In this document: positions 34,243-43,430 of the stretch, in pieces
Numbering within the stretch: the first letter of the stretch is position 1
Layout: every line of letters begins with the position of its first letter
Assembly: GCF_024124825.1 (NCBI RefSeq)
Contig: NZ_JAMXSS010000005.1
Span: 1-64,000 of the forward strand
Reading direction: 5' to 3'
DNA length: 64,000 nt
DNA from: Arthrobacter sp. H16F315
GTDB taxonomy: Bacteria > Actinomycetota > Actinomycetes > Actinomycetales > Micrococcaceae
Made by a program: the position numbers and the translations under genes
The notes under the pieces: generated by a model
Told to the model about the DNA's origin: nothing
The model's input: the letters and a program-made list of their open reading frames with translations, nothing else
Database searches by the model: none

Positions 34243-35700
34243 ATGCGGTTTTCGAAAGAGTTTGATCTCGCTCTAACGAGCAAAGACGATTGGTTCGACA
34301 CCATACCGACGCAGGACAGTCCTCTATACGTAGACCCCTATCTCATCTTTGATGATCCTGATCCATTTTGGTCCGAATCGTATGATCACGTCGTTTCCTT
34401 CTTCGAACTCGCTGCTGACCTTGTTCTCAAGTCCGGCGGCCAAGAAGATACGCCCGCGTGGAGGAAAGCAGAACGTCTGCTCCATTTTCCAGAGCCTAAG
34501 GAGTTTGCTCTCGGCTTGGCGATGGCAAGTCCGGCCGGCTCGGGAACCGGGAAAATGTTTGCGAGAAGGATCGCTACGACGCTTGGCTTGGTTGGCAAGG
34601 AGGCTGTGAAGGACCTTTCCTCGATTGCGGGTTTTGCTCTCTTCTGCGAGGGCTTCGGGCGAGACCGTACCAGCGATGTACTCTGCAACATCCTCAAGGC
34701 GAAATTTATTGCCTATACACAAGAAGTTGCCGCAAGGCATGACATCCCAATGTCCAAAGTTGAGGTGGTTCATGCCGCCTCGGATCTGAAGAGAGGGAGT
34801 TGGTCCGATCTTAAAGTCGACCTGCCAGTGGCCAGTGGTGCGGGGGGAGTCATCCTTACTCCTCGGCGCTTTTTAAAAGACATACCTCGAGTAACACCAG
34901 ACGGCTTCTGGGACTGGGCAGAGCATGCTGAGTTTGCTGCGCTTAGAGACGATTTGAACTTTGATCTTTCCGTGAGCTTGACGAAATCGCAGAAGGTCGA
35001 AGCCGCGAGGAAGGTGGCGAATACACGGCCAGATATTGCCATCAGCTACTTGCAGAAAGAAGCTTCCCGAGCCCACGCGCCCTACGACGTCGAGAGGGAT
35101 CCCCAGGGCCTGGTCTACTGGTACGAGTCCGGGCAAAAGCTGGCCGCTCTCGCAGATGTATCTGCGTTGAAGGCAGGCCTGCCTTGCGACGACATCGGTT
35201 TTCAGGCATGGGTGAAGACATTGGCTGCTACCTTCCAGTATGCTGTCGAAGAAAGTGATGGATGGCGTCTTCTTTGGAATGACGACTACAGAGCGCATCG
35301 TCCTGAGAAGATCTGCCAGGCGGTGGCCGGCATGATGTGGCGATCAGAATGTCAGGCAGCGGGTGTGGACTTGAGTCGTGAAGTGGACATGGGCAGGGGC
35401 CCTGTGGACTTCAAATTTTCGAAGGGGTGGACTCGGCGCGCCCTGCTTGAAGTCAAGTACATAGGGAGTACAAAGTTCTTTTCTGGCGCTGAAAAGCAGT
35501 TGCCACAGTATCTGCAGACTGAGGGTATTTCTTTTGGCATTTACCTTGCGGTCGGATTCACTGACGGCGACTTTAGACCTGAGCGACTCAAGCGAGTAAC
35601 GGATACCTGTACTGCCTTGTCTGCCGCGAAAGGGGTAACAATCAAGCCTCTTTTCGTCGACGCCCGTGTCGAAAATAAGAAATCTGCATCGACTCTTTAG
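34243..35700 (+). CDS. Putative PD-(D/E)XK nuclease linked to HigBA
   Basis: Protein of 485 residues from ATG at 34243 with AGAGGTG upstream; the longer frame reaching back into the antitoxin gene is not supported. The first ~400 residues are not recognised. Near the C-terminus, RGPVDFKFS followed by RRALLEVKYIG gives a D-x(n)-ExK pattern typical of restriction-type nucleases. The next segment, AEKQLPQYLQTEGISFGIYL, resembles the helix-strand after the active site. GC content is low relative to the backbone. Context suggests a defence or addiction cassette; function not established. Confidence 0.6.
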   Translation: MRFSKEFDLALTSKDDWFDTIPTQDSPLYVDPYLIFDDPDPFWSESYDHVVSFFELAADLVLKSGGQEDTPAWRKAERLLHFPEPKEFALGLAMASPAGSGTGKMFARRIATTLGLVGKEAVKDLSSIAGFALFCEGFGRDRTSDVLCNILKAKFIAYTQEVAARHDIPMSKVEVVHAASDLKRGSWSDLKVDLPVASGAGGVILTPRRFLKDIPRVTPDGFWDWAEHAEFAALRDDLNFDLSVSLTKSQKVEAARKVANTRPDIAISYLQKEASRAHAPYDVERDPQGLVYWYESGQKLAALADVSALKAGLPCDDIGFQAWVKTLAATFQYAVEESDGWRLLWNDDYRAHRPEKICQAVAGMMWRSECQAAGVDLSREVDMGRGPVDFKFSKGWTRRALLEVKYIGSTKFFSGAEKQLPQYLQTEGISFGIYLAVGFTDGDFRPERLKRVTDTCTALSAAKGVTIKPLFVDARVENKKSASTL

Positions 35701-35708
35701 GAAAGCAC

Positions 35709-35903
35709 ATGCCAACATTCCAGATCACATATGCTTCAAATGCGCTCCGCGAACGGCTCCCTGAAACCATTGAGGCTGATGACTATCATCAGAGCGGCGG
35801 ATTCTTCATTTTTGTATCGAATGATGAGGATCCCTTGTCGTTGTCAACAGTCAAACATCGCTTGGCTGCAAAGACCGTACTGCACATCGAACGTATGGGA
35901 TGA
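35709..35903 (+). CDS. Small protein downstream of the nuclease
   Basis: Protein of 64 residues (MPTFQITYASNALRERLPET) with an alternating strand-helix pattern ending in AAKTVLHIERMG. GGAAAG precedes ATG and it starts 8 bp after the nuclease stop, so it is likely part of the same transcript. It could be a partner or regulator of the nuclease; no family recognised. Confidence 0.55.
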   Translation: MPTFQITYASNALRERLPETIEADDYHQSGGFFIFVSNDEDPLSLSTVKHRLAAKTVLHIERMG

Positions 35904-36060
35904 CACCGAAAGCCTCGCTAGGAAGGACCTTCCATTGCGGGAGCGTTCTCCGGAACAGGTCGGAGGCGAATGTCCGGTCTCAGTGAAGTTGGCAACGCTC
36001 ACGTGGGGTTGCCAAGTTGACTGAGACAGAGACAGGACACCGGACAAGATAAAAGAAGGA

Positions 36061-36095
36061 TTGAGTTGAAGCTTCAACTAAAATAGCTTACATAA
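36061..36095 (+). promoter_or_regulatory. Palindromic operator-like repeat, right copy
   Basis: AGTTGAAGCTTCAACT palindrome followed by AATAGCTTACATAA; nearly identical to 33138-33172. It ends the low-GC island. Bases 35904-36168 otherwise hold no supportable gene. Confidence 0.6.
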
Positions 36096-36168
36096 GATCC
36101 GTTATCGGCGTTAGAGTGGGACGAGTAGAAGTGGATGAGATAACTCGTCTCAACCTTGCGGATCGAAA

Positions 36169-36417
36169 CTATTTGCCTGCTTGCTGCAGAGCAGTTCCGT
36201 CGAGCAACCGCACGTGGTCGTCGGCCAGACATTCGTAGATCAGCCCAGGGGGAATACGGGCGCTTATTTCGACCTTGTATGACCGAGGACAGTACCAGGT
36301 AACTAGTACCCCAGGCGGTTCGCCTGTAGGTATTTCCGCTACGAGCCGGTTCTGCCTTCCGATTCCCGCGGAAATAGTTTTGACCAATTCATTGCCGCTG
36401 GGAGACATGGGCTTCAT
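36169..36417 (-). CDS. Small hypothetical protein
   Basis: Protein of 82 residues (MKPMSPSGNELVKTISAGIG), 7 bp after the preceding minus-strand gene. Strand-rich, no motif recognised. The tight spacing with its neighbour supports a two-gene unit. Confidence 0.45.
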   Translation of the reverse strand: MKPMSPSGNELVKTISAGIGRQNRLVAEIPTGEPPGVLVTWYCPRSYKVEISARIPPGLIYECLADDHVRLLDGTALQQAGK

Positions 36418-36424
36418 GAGAGAG

Positions 36425-36661
36425 TCACAGCCGGTGGGGTCCTGAAGCCCCCTGGGTGACGGCGTCGTCCGGCCCTACGTCAAAACCCTCCGACCTCTCA
36501 AAGAGCCGCCGTGGTTCGGCCCCCTCTGAATCGAGCCACAGCACCCGGTCGTCCCCCGTAACGGCGTCGACAGTTCCGTGCCGTACGACTTCGCCGTGAA
36601 GCCGGATTACCACTCGTTGACCAACGAGGGGATGCCACGCGCGCTGCAAGTGAAATGCCAC
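36425..36661 (-). CDS. Small SH3-like hypothetical protein
   Basis: Protein of 78 residues. The pattern GQRVVIRLHGEVVRHGTVDA followed by DDRVLWLDSEG suggests a small beta-barrel. It ends 7 bp before the next minus-strand gene. The plus-strand reading here overlaps it and has no supporting features. Confidence 0.5.
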   Translation of the reverse strand: MAFHLQRAWHPLVGQRVVIRLHGEVVRHGTVDAVTGDDRVLWLDSEGAEPRRLFERSEGFDVGPDDAVTQGASGPHRL

Positions 36662-36739
36662 TTATGCCCTCACCTCTACCTGATGGACCCGTGCCCGGCC
36701 CCGGAGGGATTCACCCCGAGGCAAGTCACAGGACATGGA

Positions 36740-37855
36740 TTACACGGATACCAGGTCCTGCCAGGAGGCAAGCTCGAGCCCGTGGGCGTCGCTGACGGAC
36801 TTGTGGGCGACCCTGCCTGCGGCCACATTGAGGCCTGCCGCAAGGACCGGATCCTGCGCCAGCGCGGTCTTGACACCCTTGTTCGCCAAAGCGACAGCGT
36901 AGGGGAGGGTGACGTTGGTGAGGGCATAGGTGGAGGTGTTTGGAACCGCCCCCGGCATGTTGGCCACACAGTAGAAAACGCAGTTGTGCACCTGGAAAGT
37001 AGGGGACTCATGCGTGGTGGGACGGCTGTCTTCGAAGCAGCCTCCCTGATCGACTGCGATGTCAACCAGCACACTTCCCGGTTTCATTCGGGAGACCAGT
37101 TCGTTACTGACAAGCTTGGGGGCTTTTGCCCCCGGAATGAGCACAGAGCCAATCACCAGGTCGGATTCGACTACTGAGCGTTCGATTTCATAGCCGTTGG
37201 AAGCCACTGTCTGGAGACGGCCCCCGTACTGGGCATCCAGTTCCCGCAACCGACTGACATTGATGTCCAGGATGGTGACGTTCGCGCCCAGGCCCAGCGC
37301 CATGGCGGCGGCGTTGGTGCCTGCGACACCTGCACCGAGGACGGTCACCTTCGCCGGCCGCACGCCCGGTACGCCGCCGAGCAGAACACCTTTGCCTCCT
37401 GCAGGTGCCATGAGTGAGTTCGCGCCCACCTGGACGGCGAGCCTGCCTGCCACCTCGCTCATAGGCGCAAGCAGGGGCAGGAACCGTCCGGTTTGAACGG
37501 TTTCGTAGGCGACGGCCGTGACGCCGGATGAAAGGAGGGCTTCGGTCAGATCAGGCTCAGCAGCCAGGTGGAGGTACGTGAAAAGTGTGAGACCCTGGCG
37601 AAAATGACGGTACTCCGCCGCTACAGGCTCCTTGACCTTGAGGACCATGTCTGCGCGGCCCCAGAGCGCGTCGATGTCCTGGACAATCTCAGCGCCGGCG
37701 AGCACATACTCCTGATCCAGAATGCCGGAGCCTTCACCCGCGCCGGTCTGGACGAGGATCTCGTGGCCGTTGGCCTTCAGCTCGTGCACGCCAGCAGCAG
37801 TGATGGCCACGCGGAACTCATTGTTTTTAATTTCTTTGGGAACGGAGATGATCAT
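36740..37855 (-). CDS. ald: Alanine dehydrogenase
   Basis: Protein of 371 residues, the normal family length, starting [17 protein letters not shown]. It shows VKVKEP-type substrate-binding segments, the NAD-binding [12 protein letters not shown], and [20 protein letters not shown] near residue 300. It catalyses L-alanine + NAD+ + water to pyruvate + ammonium + NADH. Divergent from the omega-aminotransferase, it would regenerate pyruvate as amino acceptor and release the substrate nitrogen. A GTCCAATACC element lies upstream at 37990-37999. Longer N-terminal readings to 38089 are not supported. Confidence 0.93.
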   Translation of the reverse strand: MIISVPKEIKNNEFRVAITAAGVHELKANGHEILVQTGAGEGSGILDQEYVLAGAEIVQDIDALWGRADMVLKVKEPVAAEYRHFRQGLTLFTYLHLAAEPDLTEALLSSGVTAVAYETVQTGRFLPLLAPMSEVAGRLAVQVGANSLMAPAGGKGVLLGGVPGVRPAKVTVLGAGVAGTNAAAMALGLGANVTILDINVSRLRELDAQYGGRLQTVASNGYEIERSVVESDLVIGSVLIPGAKAPKLVSNELVSRMKPGSVLVDIAVDQGGCFEDSRPTTHESPTFQVHNCVFYCVANMPGAVPNTSTYALTNVTLPYAVALANKGVKTALAQDPVLAAGLNVAAGRVAHKSVSDAHGLELASWQDLVSV

Positions 37856-38269
37856 GCCGATGCTTTCTGAGAGTGGAAAGTGGTTGGAAGACAACGACGG
37901 GTTCGGTGTCTCATGGCGTGTATCGCTCACCTCACCGTGAAAGATTGACGAGTCTTCAGGCGCTACTCTTCCACCTAGATTACGGCTCAGTCCAATACCA
38001 AAGGGTCCTTGACTGATGTCAAACAAATCATCAATGAGGGCGGCGGGCGGCGGGAACGCTGCGATCTGGCCATTTATGATTGGTTCCACATTAATTGTTT
38101 CAGGTTTGGTATTTGTTTGTCATCGATGCACAGAGGAAGCTGGTGTGGGGGGGCAGCACATGCGCAGCGGACATGGGCCGTTCTACAACGCAGTCGCGTT
38201 CTATGCCTGCTCGTGGGGAAGCTAGTGCCAGCCGCGCTGAGCTGCACGCCAATATCTATAGGAGAAGAA
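37856..38269. promoter_or_regulatory. Divergent ald/aminotransferase control region with GTCCAATACC element
   Basis: 414-bp gap between the divergent genes, AT-rich near 38080-38125. GTCCAATACC (37990-37999) faces ald in the same orientation as the related elements at 47111, 48893 and 49001 face their genes. AGGAGAAG at 38260-38267 is the ribosome-binding site of the aminotransferase. Confidence 0.6.
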
Positions 38270-39526
38270 ATGTCAAGACAGCAGGCTCTGTGGAGCGCCC
38301 AAGCTCACATGCCAACCGTGCTCGCCAACGAACCAACGGTGATTGTCGAGGCCCATGGGGCTTATATCACGACTGACAAAGGCGAACGTTACCTCGATGG
38401 GGCTGGCGGGCTTTGGTATGCCAACGTGGGCCACGGCCGTGAGGAAATCGCCGAGGTGGCAGCGGCGCAGATGAAAAAGTTGGAAACCTGGCACGTATTC
38501 GGCCGTTACCTCAACGACCGCGCAGTTGAACTGGCAGAAAAGATCGCAGCTCTTGCGCCTATCGTCGACCCGAAGGTCATCCTCACGAGTGGTGGGTCCG
38601 ATTCCGTCGACATGGCATTGAAACTGGCCCGGCGGCACTGGCAGTTGCAAGAGAAGTTTGAAAAGTTGACTATCGTCAGCCGGCACAACAGCTATCACGG
38701 TCTTCATGCCTTTGGGACCAGCGTCGCGGGCCTCGAATTCAATAGGGTTGGCCATGGACCCGGTCCGCTCATCCCAGACACACTCCTCGTTGATCCCTTC
38801 GACATCGACCTGGTTGAGAAAACCATCCGGGATTTCGGCGGCGAACGCATTGCCGCTTTCATCGCAGAGCCAGTAATGGGCACAGGCGGTCTTGTGCCTC
38901 CACCAGCCGGCTACTTTAAAAGGATCAAGGAACTCGCGGCGGAGTATGACTTCTTGGTTGTGGCCGATGAAGTGATTACCGGATTCGGGCGTCTCGGTAC
39001 ATGGTTCGCATCCGAGCGATTCGATATTCAGCCCGACATGATCACCTTTGCCAAGGGCATCACGTCCGGTTACATGCCGCTGGGCGGCGTGCTCGTCGCC
39101 CCGAAGATTTGGAAGCAGTTCTTCGAGGGTCAGGACGCTCCGATTCTGCATCAGGGGCTCACCTATTCCGGCCACGCCACGGCTGCGGCCGTTGCGCTCA
39201 AGAACCTTGAAATCCTTGAACGGGAGGATCTTCTCGGACGGGTCCGTTCGCTCGAACCCATCCTGGCCCAGGAGTTGGAGTCGCTCCGCGGCACCCCGGG
39301 CGTCCAGGACGTTCGCTACGTTGGCCTGATGGGCGGCGTTGATCTTGCACCCGGTATCTCCGGCGTAGAAGTGGTGGCGGAGATGGAACGCCGCGGTGTC
39401 CACCTGAGGAACCTTCCGAATGACATCCTCATGATCTCACCTCCGTTTATCGTGACGCAGGACGAGCTCAGGCTCATTGTGAGCACTATTCGCGACTCGC
39501 TTTCCACAGTCCTGAGTCGGCACTGA
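38270..39526 (+). CDS. Class III omega-aminotransferase
   Basis: Protein of 418 residues, PLP-dependent fold type I, from ATG at 38270 with AGGAGAAG at ideal spacing. It shows YLDGAGGLWYANVGHG, TSGGSDSVDMALK, VVADEVITGFGRLG with the PLP-interacting aspartate, and the Schiff-base lysine in ITFAKGITSGYMPLGG. Such enzymes transfer the terminal amino group of omega-amino acids to pyruvate. With ald alongside, pyruvate is the likely acceptor. The carbon length of the substrate is not visible in the sequence; 6-aminohexanoate is favoured by the downstream thiolase type. Confidence 0.88.
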   Translation: MSRQQALWSAQAHMPTVLANEPTVIVEAHGAYITTDKGERYLDGAGGLWYANVGHGREEIAEVAAAQMKKLETWHVFGRYLNDRAVELAEKIAALAPIVDPKVILTSGGSDSVDMALKLARRHWQLQEKFEKLTIVSRHNSYHGLHAFGTSVAGLEFNRVGHGPGPLIPDTLLVDPFDIDLVEKTIRDFGGERIAAFIAEPVMGTGGLVPPPAGYFKRIKELAAEYDFLVVADEVITGFGRLGTWFASERFDIQPDMITFAKGITSGYMPLGGVLVAPKIWKQFFEGQDAPILHQGLTYSGHATAAAVALKNLEILEREDLLGRVRSLEPILAQELESLRGTPGVQDVRYVGLMGGVDLAPGISGVEVVAEMERRGVHLRNLPNDILMISPPFIVTQDELRLIVSTIRDSLSTVLSRH

Positions 39527-39539
39527 TTCTGGGGAATTC

Positions 39540-39571
39540 CCCTAGGCCAACCTAGCCAGGTTGGCCTAGGG
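39540..39571. terminator. 14-bp perfect hairpin after the aminotransferase
   Basis: Arms CCCTAGGCCAACCT and AGGTTGGCCTAGGG with a 4-nt loop, 14 bp after the aminotransferase stop. No T run follows. It probably separates aminotransferase from transporter transcripts. Confidence 0.7.
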
Positions 39572-39732
39572 CCTCGCGCACTAAGGCCCCGTTTCAAGCA
39601 TCAGGACTTGCGTGCCAGTGGTACCGCAGCCAGTAATAAGGGGCCCGGAAACCTGTGGAAAATATCGCTGCCACAACCTGCCTTCGATCATTGTCAGATT
39701 AACCGCACATTTACTTCAAGGGAGAAGTTTCG

Positions 39733-41056
39733 TTGATACCACCTCAGAAGAAGGGGTCTGGCGCTCGTCGGGCCGCCTTAGGCTCATTTATAGGTACCAC
39801 CGTAGAATGGTATGACTTTTACGTATATTCCACTGCGGCAGCCCTCGTGTTCGGGACGGTCTTTTTCCCCGATACAGGGGATAGGCTGACCGGCATCGTA
39901 GCTTCTTTTGCCACCTTGGCTGTTGGGTTTTTCGCGCGGCCCTTGGGGGGAATCGTTTTCGGCCACATTGGAGATCGCTTTGGCCGGAAGAACACCCTCG
40001 TAATCACCCTGACGATGATGGGCATCGCCACCCTTCTGATCGGTTTCCTGCCTACTTATGCTCAGGTAGGTTCGTTGGCCCCTGTACTGCTTGTCATCCT
40101 GCGCTTCATCCAGGGATTGGCTGTAGGAGGCGAATGGGGTGGGGCAGTACTGATGGCAGTCGAGCACGCTCCGGAAGAAAAGAAAACCTTCTACGGAGGC
40201 ATCGTCCAAGCAGGCAACCCTGCAGGCGCCCTGCTCGCCACCGGGGCATTCAGCATTCTGACGTTGAACGGCAAAGAGTTCCTGCTCGAGTGGGGGTGGC
40301 GCCTGCCATTCCTCGCTTCCGCCCTGCTAATTCTGGTCGGAATTCTTATTCGCATTGGTGTCCAGGAATCCCCGGTCTACGAGAAAGCAGAACGGAGCAA
40401 TGCCACCGGCCAGCAAAAATCGCCACTCCGGGAAGCGGTCGGCAAGAACTGGCGCACCGATCCTCCTGGGGATTGGAACTCTGCCGGCGGTTATCGGTGG
40501 CTAATACCTTGTAACTACCTTCGTTACGGCATATGCCACAGGACCGGAGATCGGTGCCTCAGAGACATTGATCCTGAGCGCACTGTCTGCCGCCTCCCTT
40601 GTTGAACTTGCGTTCACCTTCATCGCCGCACATTTCGGAGACCGATTTGGAAGAATCCGGGTTGTAAAATTTGGGGTTATCGGCATGGCGATCTTGGCGG
40701 TACCGCAGTTTCTCGTCTTCGACTGGGGAAATGAAACCGCGATCTTTGCCGTGTTTATACTCATGCGTGTCGCGATATCCAGTATTTACGGGCCCGCAGC
40801 CACCATGCTGGCCCAAATGTTTCCGCCAACTGCGCGCTACACGAGTGTTTCGCTTTCCTATCAAACGGCTGGTGCAATCTTCGGTGGACTTTCACCTCTC
40901 GTCTCGGCGATGCTGCTCCAGGCAACCGGGAGTATCTGGCCGGTTATCTTGTTGCTGCTTGCGATGTGCGCACTCAACTTCATTTGTGTAGCAGTTGCGC
41001 CGCAGAGGAACGATGCGGAAGACCTTGCCCGAGAAGTCGAACCAGCACACCAGTAA
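39733..41056 (+). pseudogene. MHS-family (MFS) metabolite:proton symporter, disrupted
   Basis: TTG start with GGGAGAAG upstream. N-terminal hallmarks are GTTVEWYDFYVYSTAAALVFG, FFARPLGGIVFGHIGDRFGR and IQGLAVGGEWGGAV, typical of the ShiA/ProP-like metabolite:H+ symporters. The frame is lost at about 40457, where an extra base turns NWRTILLGIG into NWRTDPPGD. In the restored frame a TAA at 40502-40504 interrupts GGYYLVTTF. The C-terminal half is intact to 41056. Two lesions suggest real loss of function. It would have imported the substrate or dicarboxylate. Confidence 0.85.
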
Positions 41057-41123
41057 CCAATCTCGGCCGTGGATCGGTGGTTTTGTTCCTAGTGACAGCC
41101 CCGTATTGAGGCACGGATAAATG

Positions 41124-41155
41124 GGGCCCGCGGTCTGCACGGTGACCGCGGGCCC
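41124..41155. terminator. 12-bp GC-rich hairpin after the transporter
   Basis: GGGCCCGCGGTC and GACCGCGGGCCC form a perfect stem with an 8-nt loop, 68 bp after the transporter stop. No strong T tract. Confidence 0.65.
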
Positions 41156-41518
41156 TCGCCAGTGCACTCGAACAGTCGCTGCGGATGTGGCGGCCGCTTT
41201 TCCAAGTGGCCGCCACTCCCATGCACCAGCCCATCATGGAATCGTGGACCGCAATCGCGACGCGGTCCCCGCCAAGCTAAGCCAACGCAACCCCGACGAG
41301 CTATCCGAAGCCATCCCCTGTTGGACGCATTCCACGACCCGAAATGGGGCCCTTCGCAGTTAAGCATGGTTGGGCTGGAGGCCCGGCAGAGGCACTGGCG
41401 GTCGGTGTTGTTTAGACCGAAGACCGGGCCACCGGGGCGCGGAGAACGTGGCCTTGGAAGTTGCCGTTTCGTATTTGGCCGTGTTGACCGGGAGGTGCGC
41501 CCGGGCTTGCAGAGCCGT

Positions 41519-41580
41519 AGATCGTCCGCGCCGCAGGCCCATTCCGGTGGCGGACGGTGTGCCTGCGGCGCGGATGATCT
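41519..41580. other. Long stem-loop with 20-bp stem
   Basis: Arms 41519-41538 and 41561-41580 are complementary over 20 positions with one G-T wobble, around a 22-nt loop. It lies in a gene-free stretch (41156-41672) where no reading frame has family texture. It could be a structured RNA, a leader of the small gene at 41673, or a recombination site. Confidence 0.5.
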
Positions 41581-41672
41581 GCAGCGGGACGAACCCGCCC
41601 GGAACTCCCCTTGGCGTACCGGGAGCACGTCGCGAAAGGACCACGGACCCTGAACAACCCGAAGGACAGACC

Positions 41673-42005
41673 GATGACCACTAATTCCTCCCGTCTGCCC
41701 CTCACCGCCACCTACCGGGGCGCCGGAAGGAAGCGTTCGCGCACCCATCGCGGGACGAGTCCCAAGCCCTGATCCAACCGTTGATCCTCGAAATTTCCGG
41801 CAGGATCAGCCGCCGGGTTGCGCTCCTGGAGGCGTCATCGAGTGACCCGGCTCAAGGCTCCGAGGACCTGGCCGCCCTCGCATGGATCCGGCAATCCCTA
41901 GAAGATATTGAAGCCACCATCCTTGGACTGTCGGAAGCAAATCGCCGCCGTTCTCCAGCGTCCCCGAATCCGGCCCCTTCTTCTGCCGGAAGCCTGGTCT
42001 CCTAA
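41673..42005 (+). pseudogene. Small hypothetical gene, apparent frameshift
   Basis: ATG at 41673 (MTTNSSRLPLTATYRG) after GAAGGAC stops at 41772. A second frame from about 41720 reads RRKEAFAHPSRDESQALIQP, continuing to SEDLAALAWIRQSLEDIEAT and ending at 42005. One indel in the GGGGCGCCGG stretch would join them into about 105 residues. Function unknown. Confidence 0.35.
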
Positions 42006-42139
42006 GTTCCGCCGGACCGGCCGCCCGCCTGGATTTCAGCCCGGACCATGCCGGCAGGCTGCCGCTCCTCCCCACGACGCCAGAACATCTGGCGTGTCCG
42101 AAGTACTCATCACCGCCCTGAGAATAAGGACTCATCACC

Positions 42140-42358
42140 ATGCACGCACCACCCGAACGTCTCCTCATCGCCGTCCACACCCGAAAAGAACTGGACGCCG
42201 CCCTGGATAAAGCGGTGGATTTCCTGAAGCCGGCGGCGGTAGCTGAACAAGTCGGCATCTCTGTCACGCGGCTGGCACCGGGCCGCTATGAAGCGCGCCT
42301 GGACAGCAACGTTCCCCCGGGCGTGACACTCGAAAAGTGGGGGAACGAGCCGCGATGA
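42140..42358 (+). CDS. Small hypothetical protein
   Basis: Protein of 72 residues (MHAPPERLLIAVHTRKELDA) with a compact alpha/beta pattern, ending PPGVTLEKWGNEPR. Its stop overlaps the next start (ATGA). Function unknown; accessory gene next to an IS256 remnant. Confidence 0.5.
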   Translation: MHAPPERLLIAVHTRKELDAALDKAVDFLKPAAVAEQVGISVTRLAPGRYEARLDSNVPPGVTLEKWGNEPR

Positions 42359-42786
42359 ACGGACGGCAGAGGGATCTCTCCGGCGCGCCGGCCGGCAGCG
42401 TGTTTAATCTGCTCTGTCCCGCTGCCCGCCGGGCCGGGTGCTCGCTGCGCACGGCGGCTCTGAACGCCGGGCCGGGGAGAACCGGGTTGAAAGAGTCGCT
42501 GACGGAATGCGAAATCGACATCTTCCTGTCCCTGGTCCGCGGCGACCGCGTCGTTGTGAGGGATCACGAAACCGGGGCACTGTGGGGCGGCTGGATTGAC
42601 ATGACGTTTTCCGACCACGGATTCATCTGGGTGATCACCGACGTCGGTGAGCGGAAGCTGCTCGACATCGGCGTGCACACGCTCTGGCGGCCGGAGGAGT
42701 CCGGAGCGTGTGGCAGCGTTCGCCGGGAAGCCGGTCGCCTTGAGGACGACAGGGCTCTGACCACTGACATCAGCCCCGGCAACTAG
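42355..42786 (+). CDS. Hypothetical protein with strand-rich C-terminal domain
   Basis: Protein of 143 residues from ATG at 42355, coupled to the preceding gene by ATGA. The middle (IFLSLVRGDRVVVRDHETGA, GGWIDMTFSDHGFIWVITDV) resembles a small barrel like that at 36425-36661. The Ala/Arg-rich N-terminus and polar tail look disordered. Function unknown. Confidence 0.5.
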   Translation: MNGRQRDLSGAPAGSVFNLLCPAARRAGCSLRTAALNAGPGRTGLKESLTECEIDIFLSLVRGDRVVVRDHETGALWGGWIDMTFSDHGFIWVITDVGERKLLDIGVHTLWRPEESGACGSVRREAGRLEDDRALTTDISPGN

Positions 42787-42839
42787 AATACGGTGCTGAG
42801 CCTGTTCCTTGCCCGGTCCAAGAGCGTGTTCCCGGCCCG

Positions 42840-43350
42840 CAGGAGCAGCCGCTGCCGGAGGCCATCACCACCGTGTGGGAACCCGCCGTGGTCCAGACCT
42901 GCATTGTTCACCTGATCCGCAACACCTTCCGCTATGCTGCCCGGCAGTACTGGGATGAAATGTCCCGGGATCTGCGCCCGGTCTACACCGCGCCCTCCGA
43001 AGCCGCGGCGAAGGAACGCTTCGGGGAGTTTTCCGGCAAATGGGGCAGGCAGTACCCGGCGATCACCCGGCTGTGGGAAACGCCTGGAGCGAGTTCGTGC
43101 CGTTCCTGGACTACGACGTGGAAATCCGCCGGGTCATCTGCAGCACCAACGCCATCGAATCCGTCAACGCCCGCTACCGGCGCGCGGTCCGGGCCCGGGG
43201 ACATTTCCCCACCGGGTAGGAGGCCCTGAAATGCCCCTACCTGGCCACCCGGGCACTGGACCCCACCGGCAAAGGCAGGGCACGATGGGCCACACGATGG
43301 AAGCCGGCACTGAACGCCTTCGCTTTTCCCCTTCGAAGGAAGAATCAACT
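42840..43350 (+). pseudogene. IS256-family transposase, C-terminal remnant
   Basis: Readable pieces are LPEAITTVWEPAVVQTCIVH, HLIRNTFRYAARQYWDEM and, in a second frame, SEFVPFLDYDVEIRRVICST with NAIESVNARYRRAVRARGHF. The latter is the mutator-type transposase signature. The frame shifts near 43080, a TAG interrupts HFPTG near 43217, and the N-terminal half is missing. Decayed remnant between the small gene pair and the LysR gene. Confidence 0.8.
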
Positions 43351-43430
43351 AAATGCCAACCGCGGATCCACCGTTAAACAGACACTCCCGAGTTCACCGA
43401 CCCCATAGTAGAAATATGGCAGGCGAACAC

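Noticed and set aside
41089..41748. Minus-strand frame of 219 codons
   Set aside because: Proline/arginine-rich with no motif and crosses two strong hairpins.
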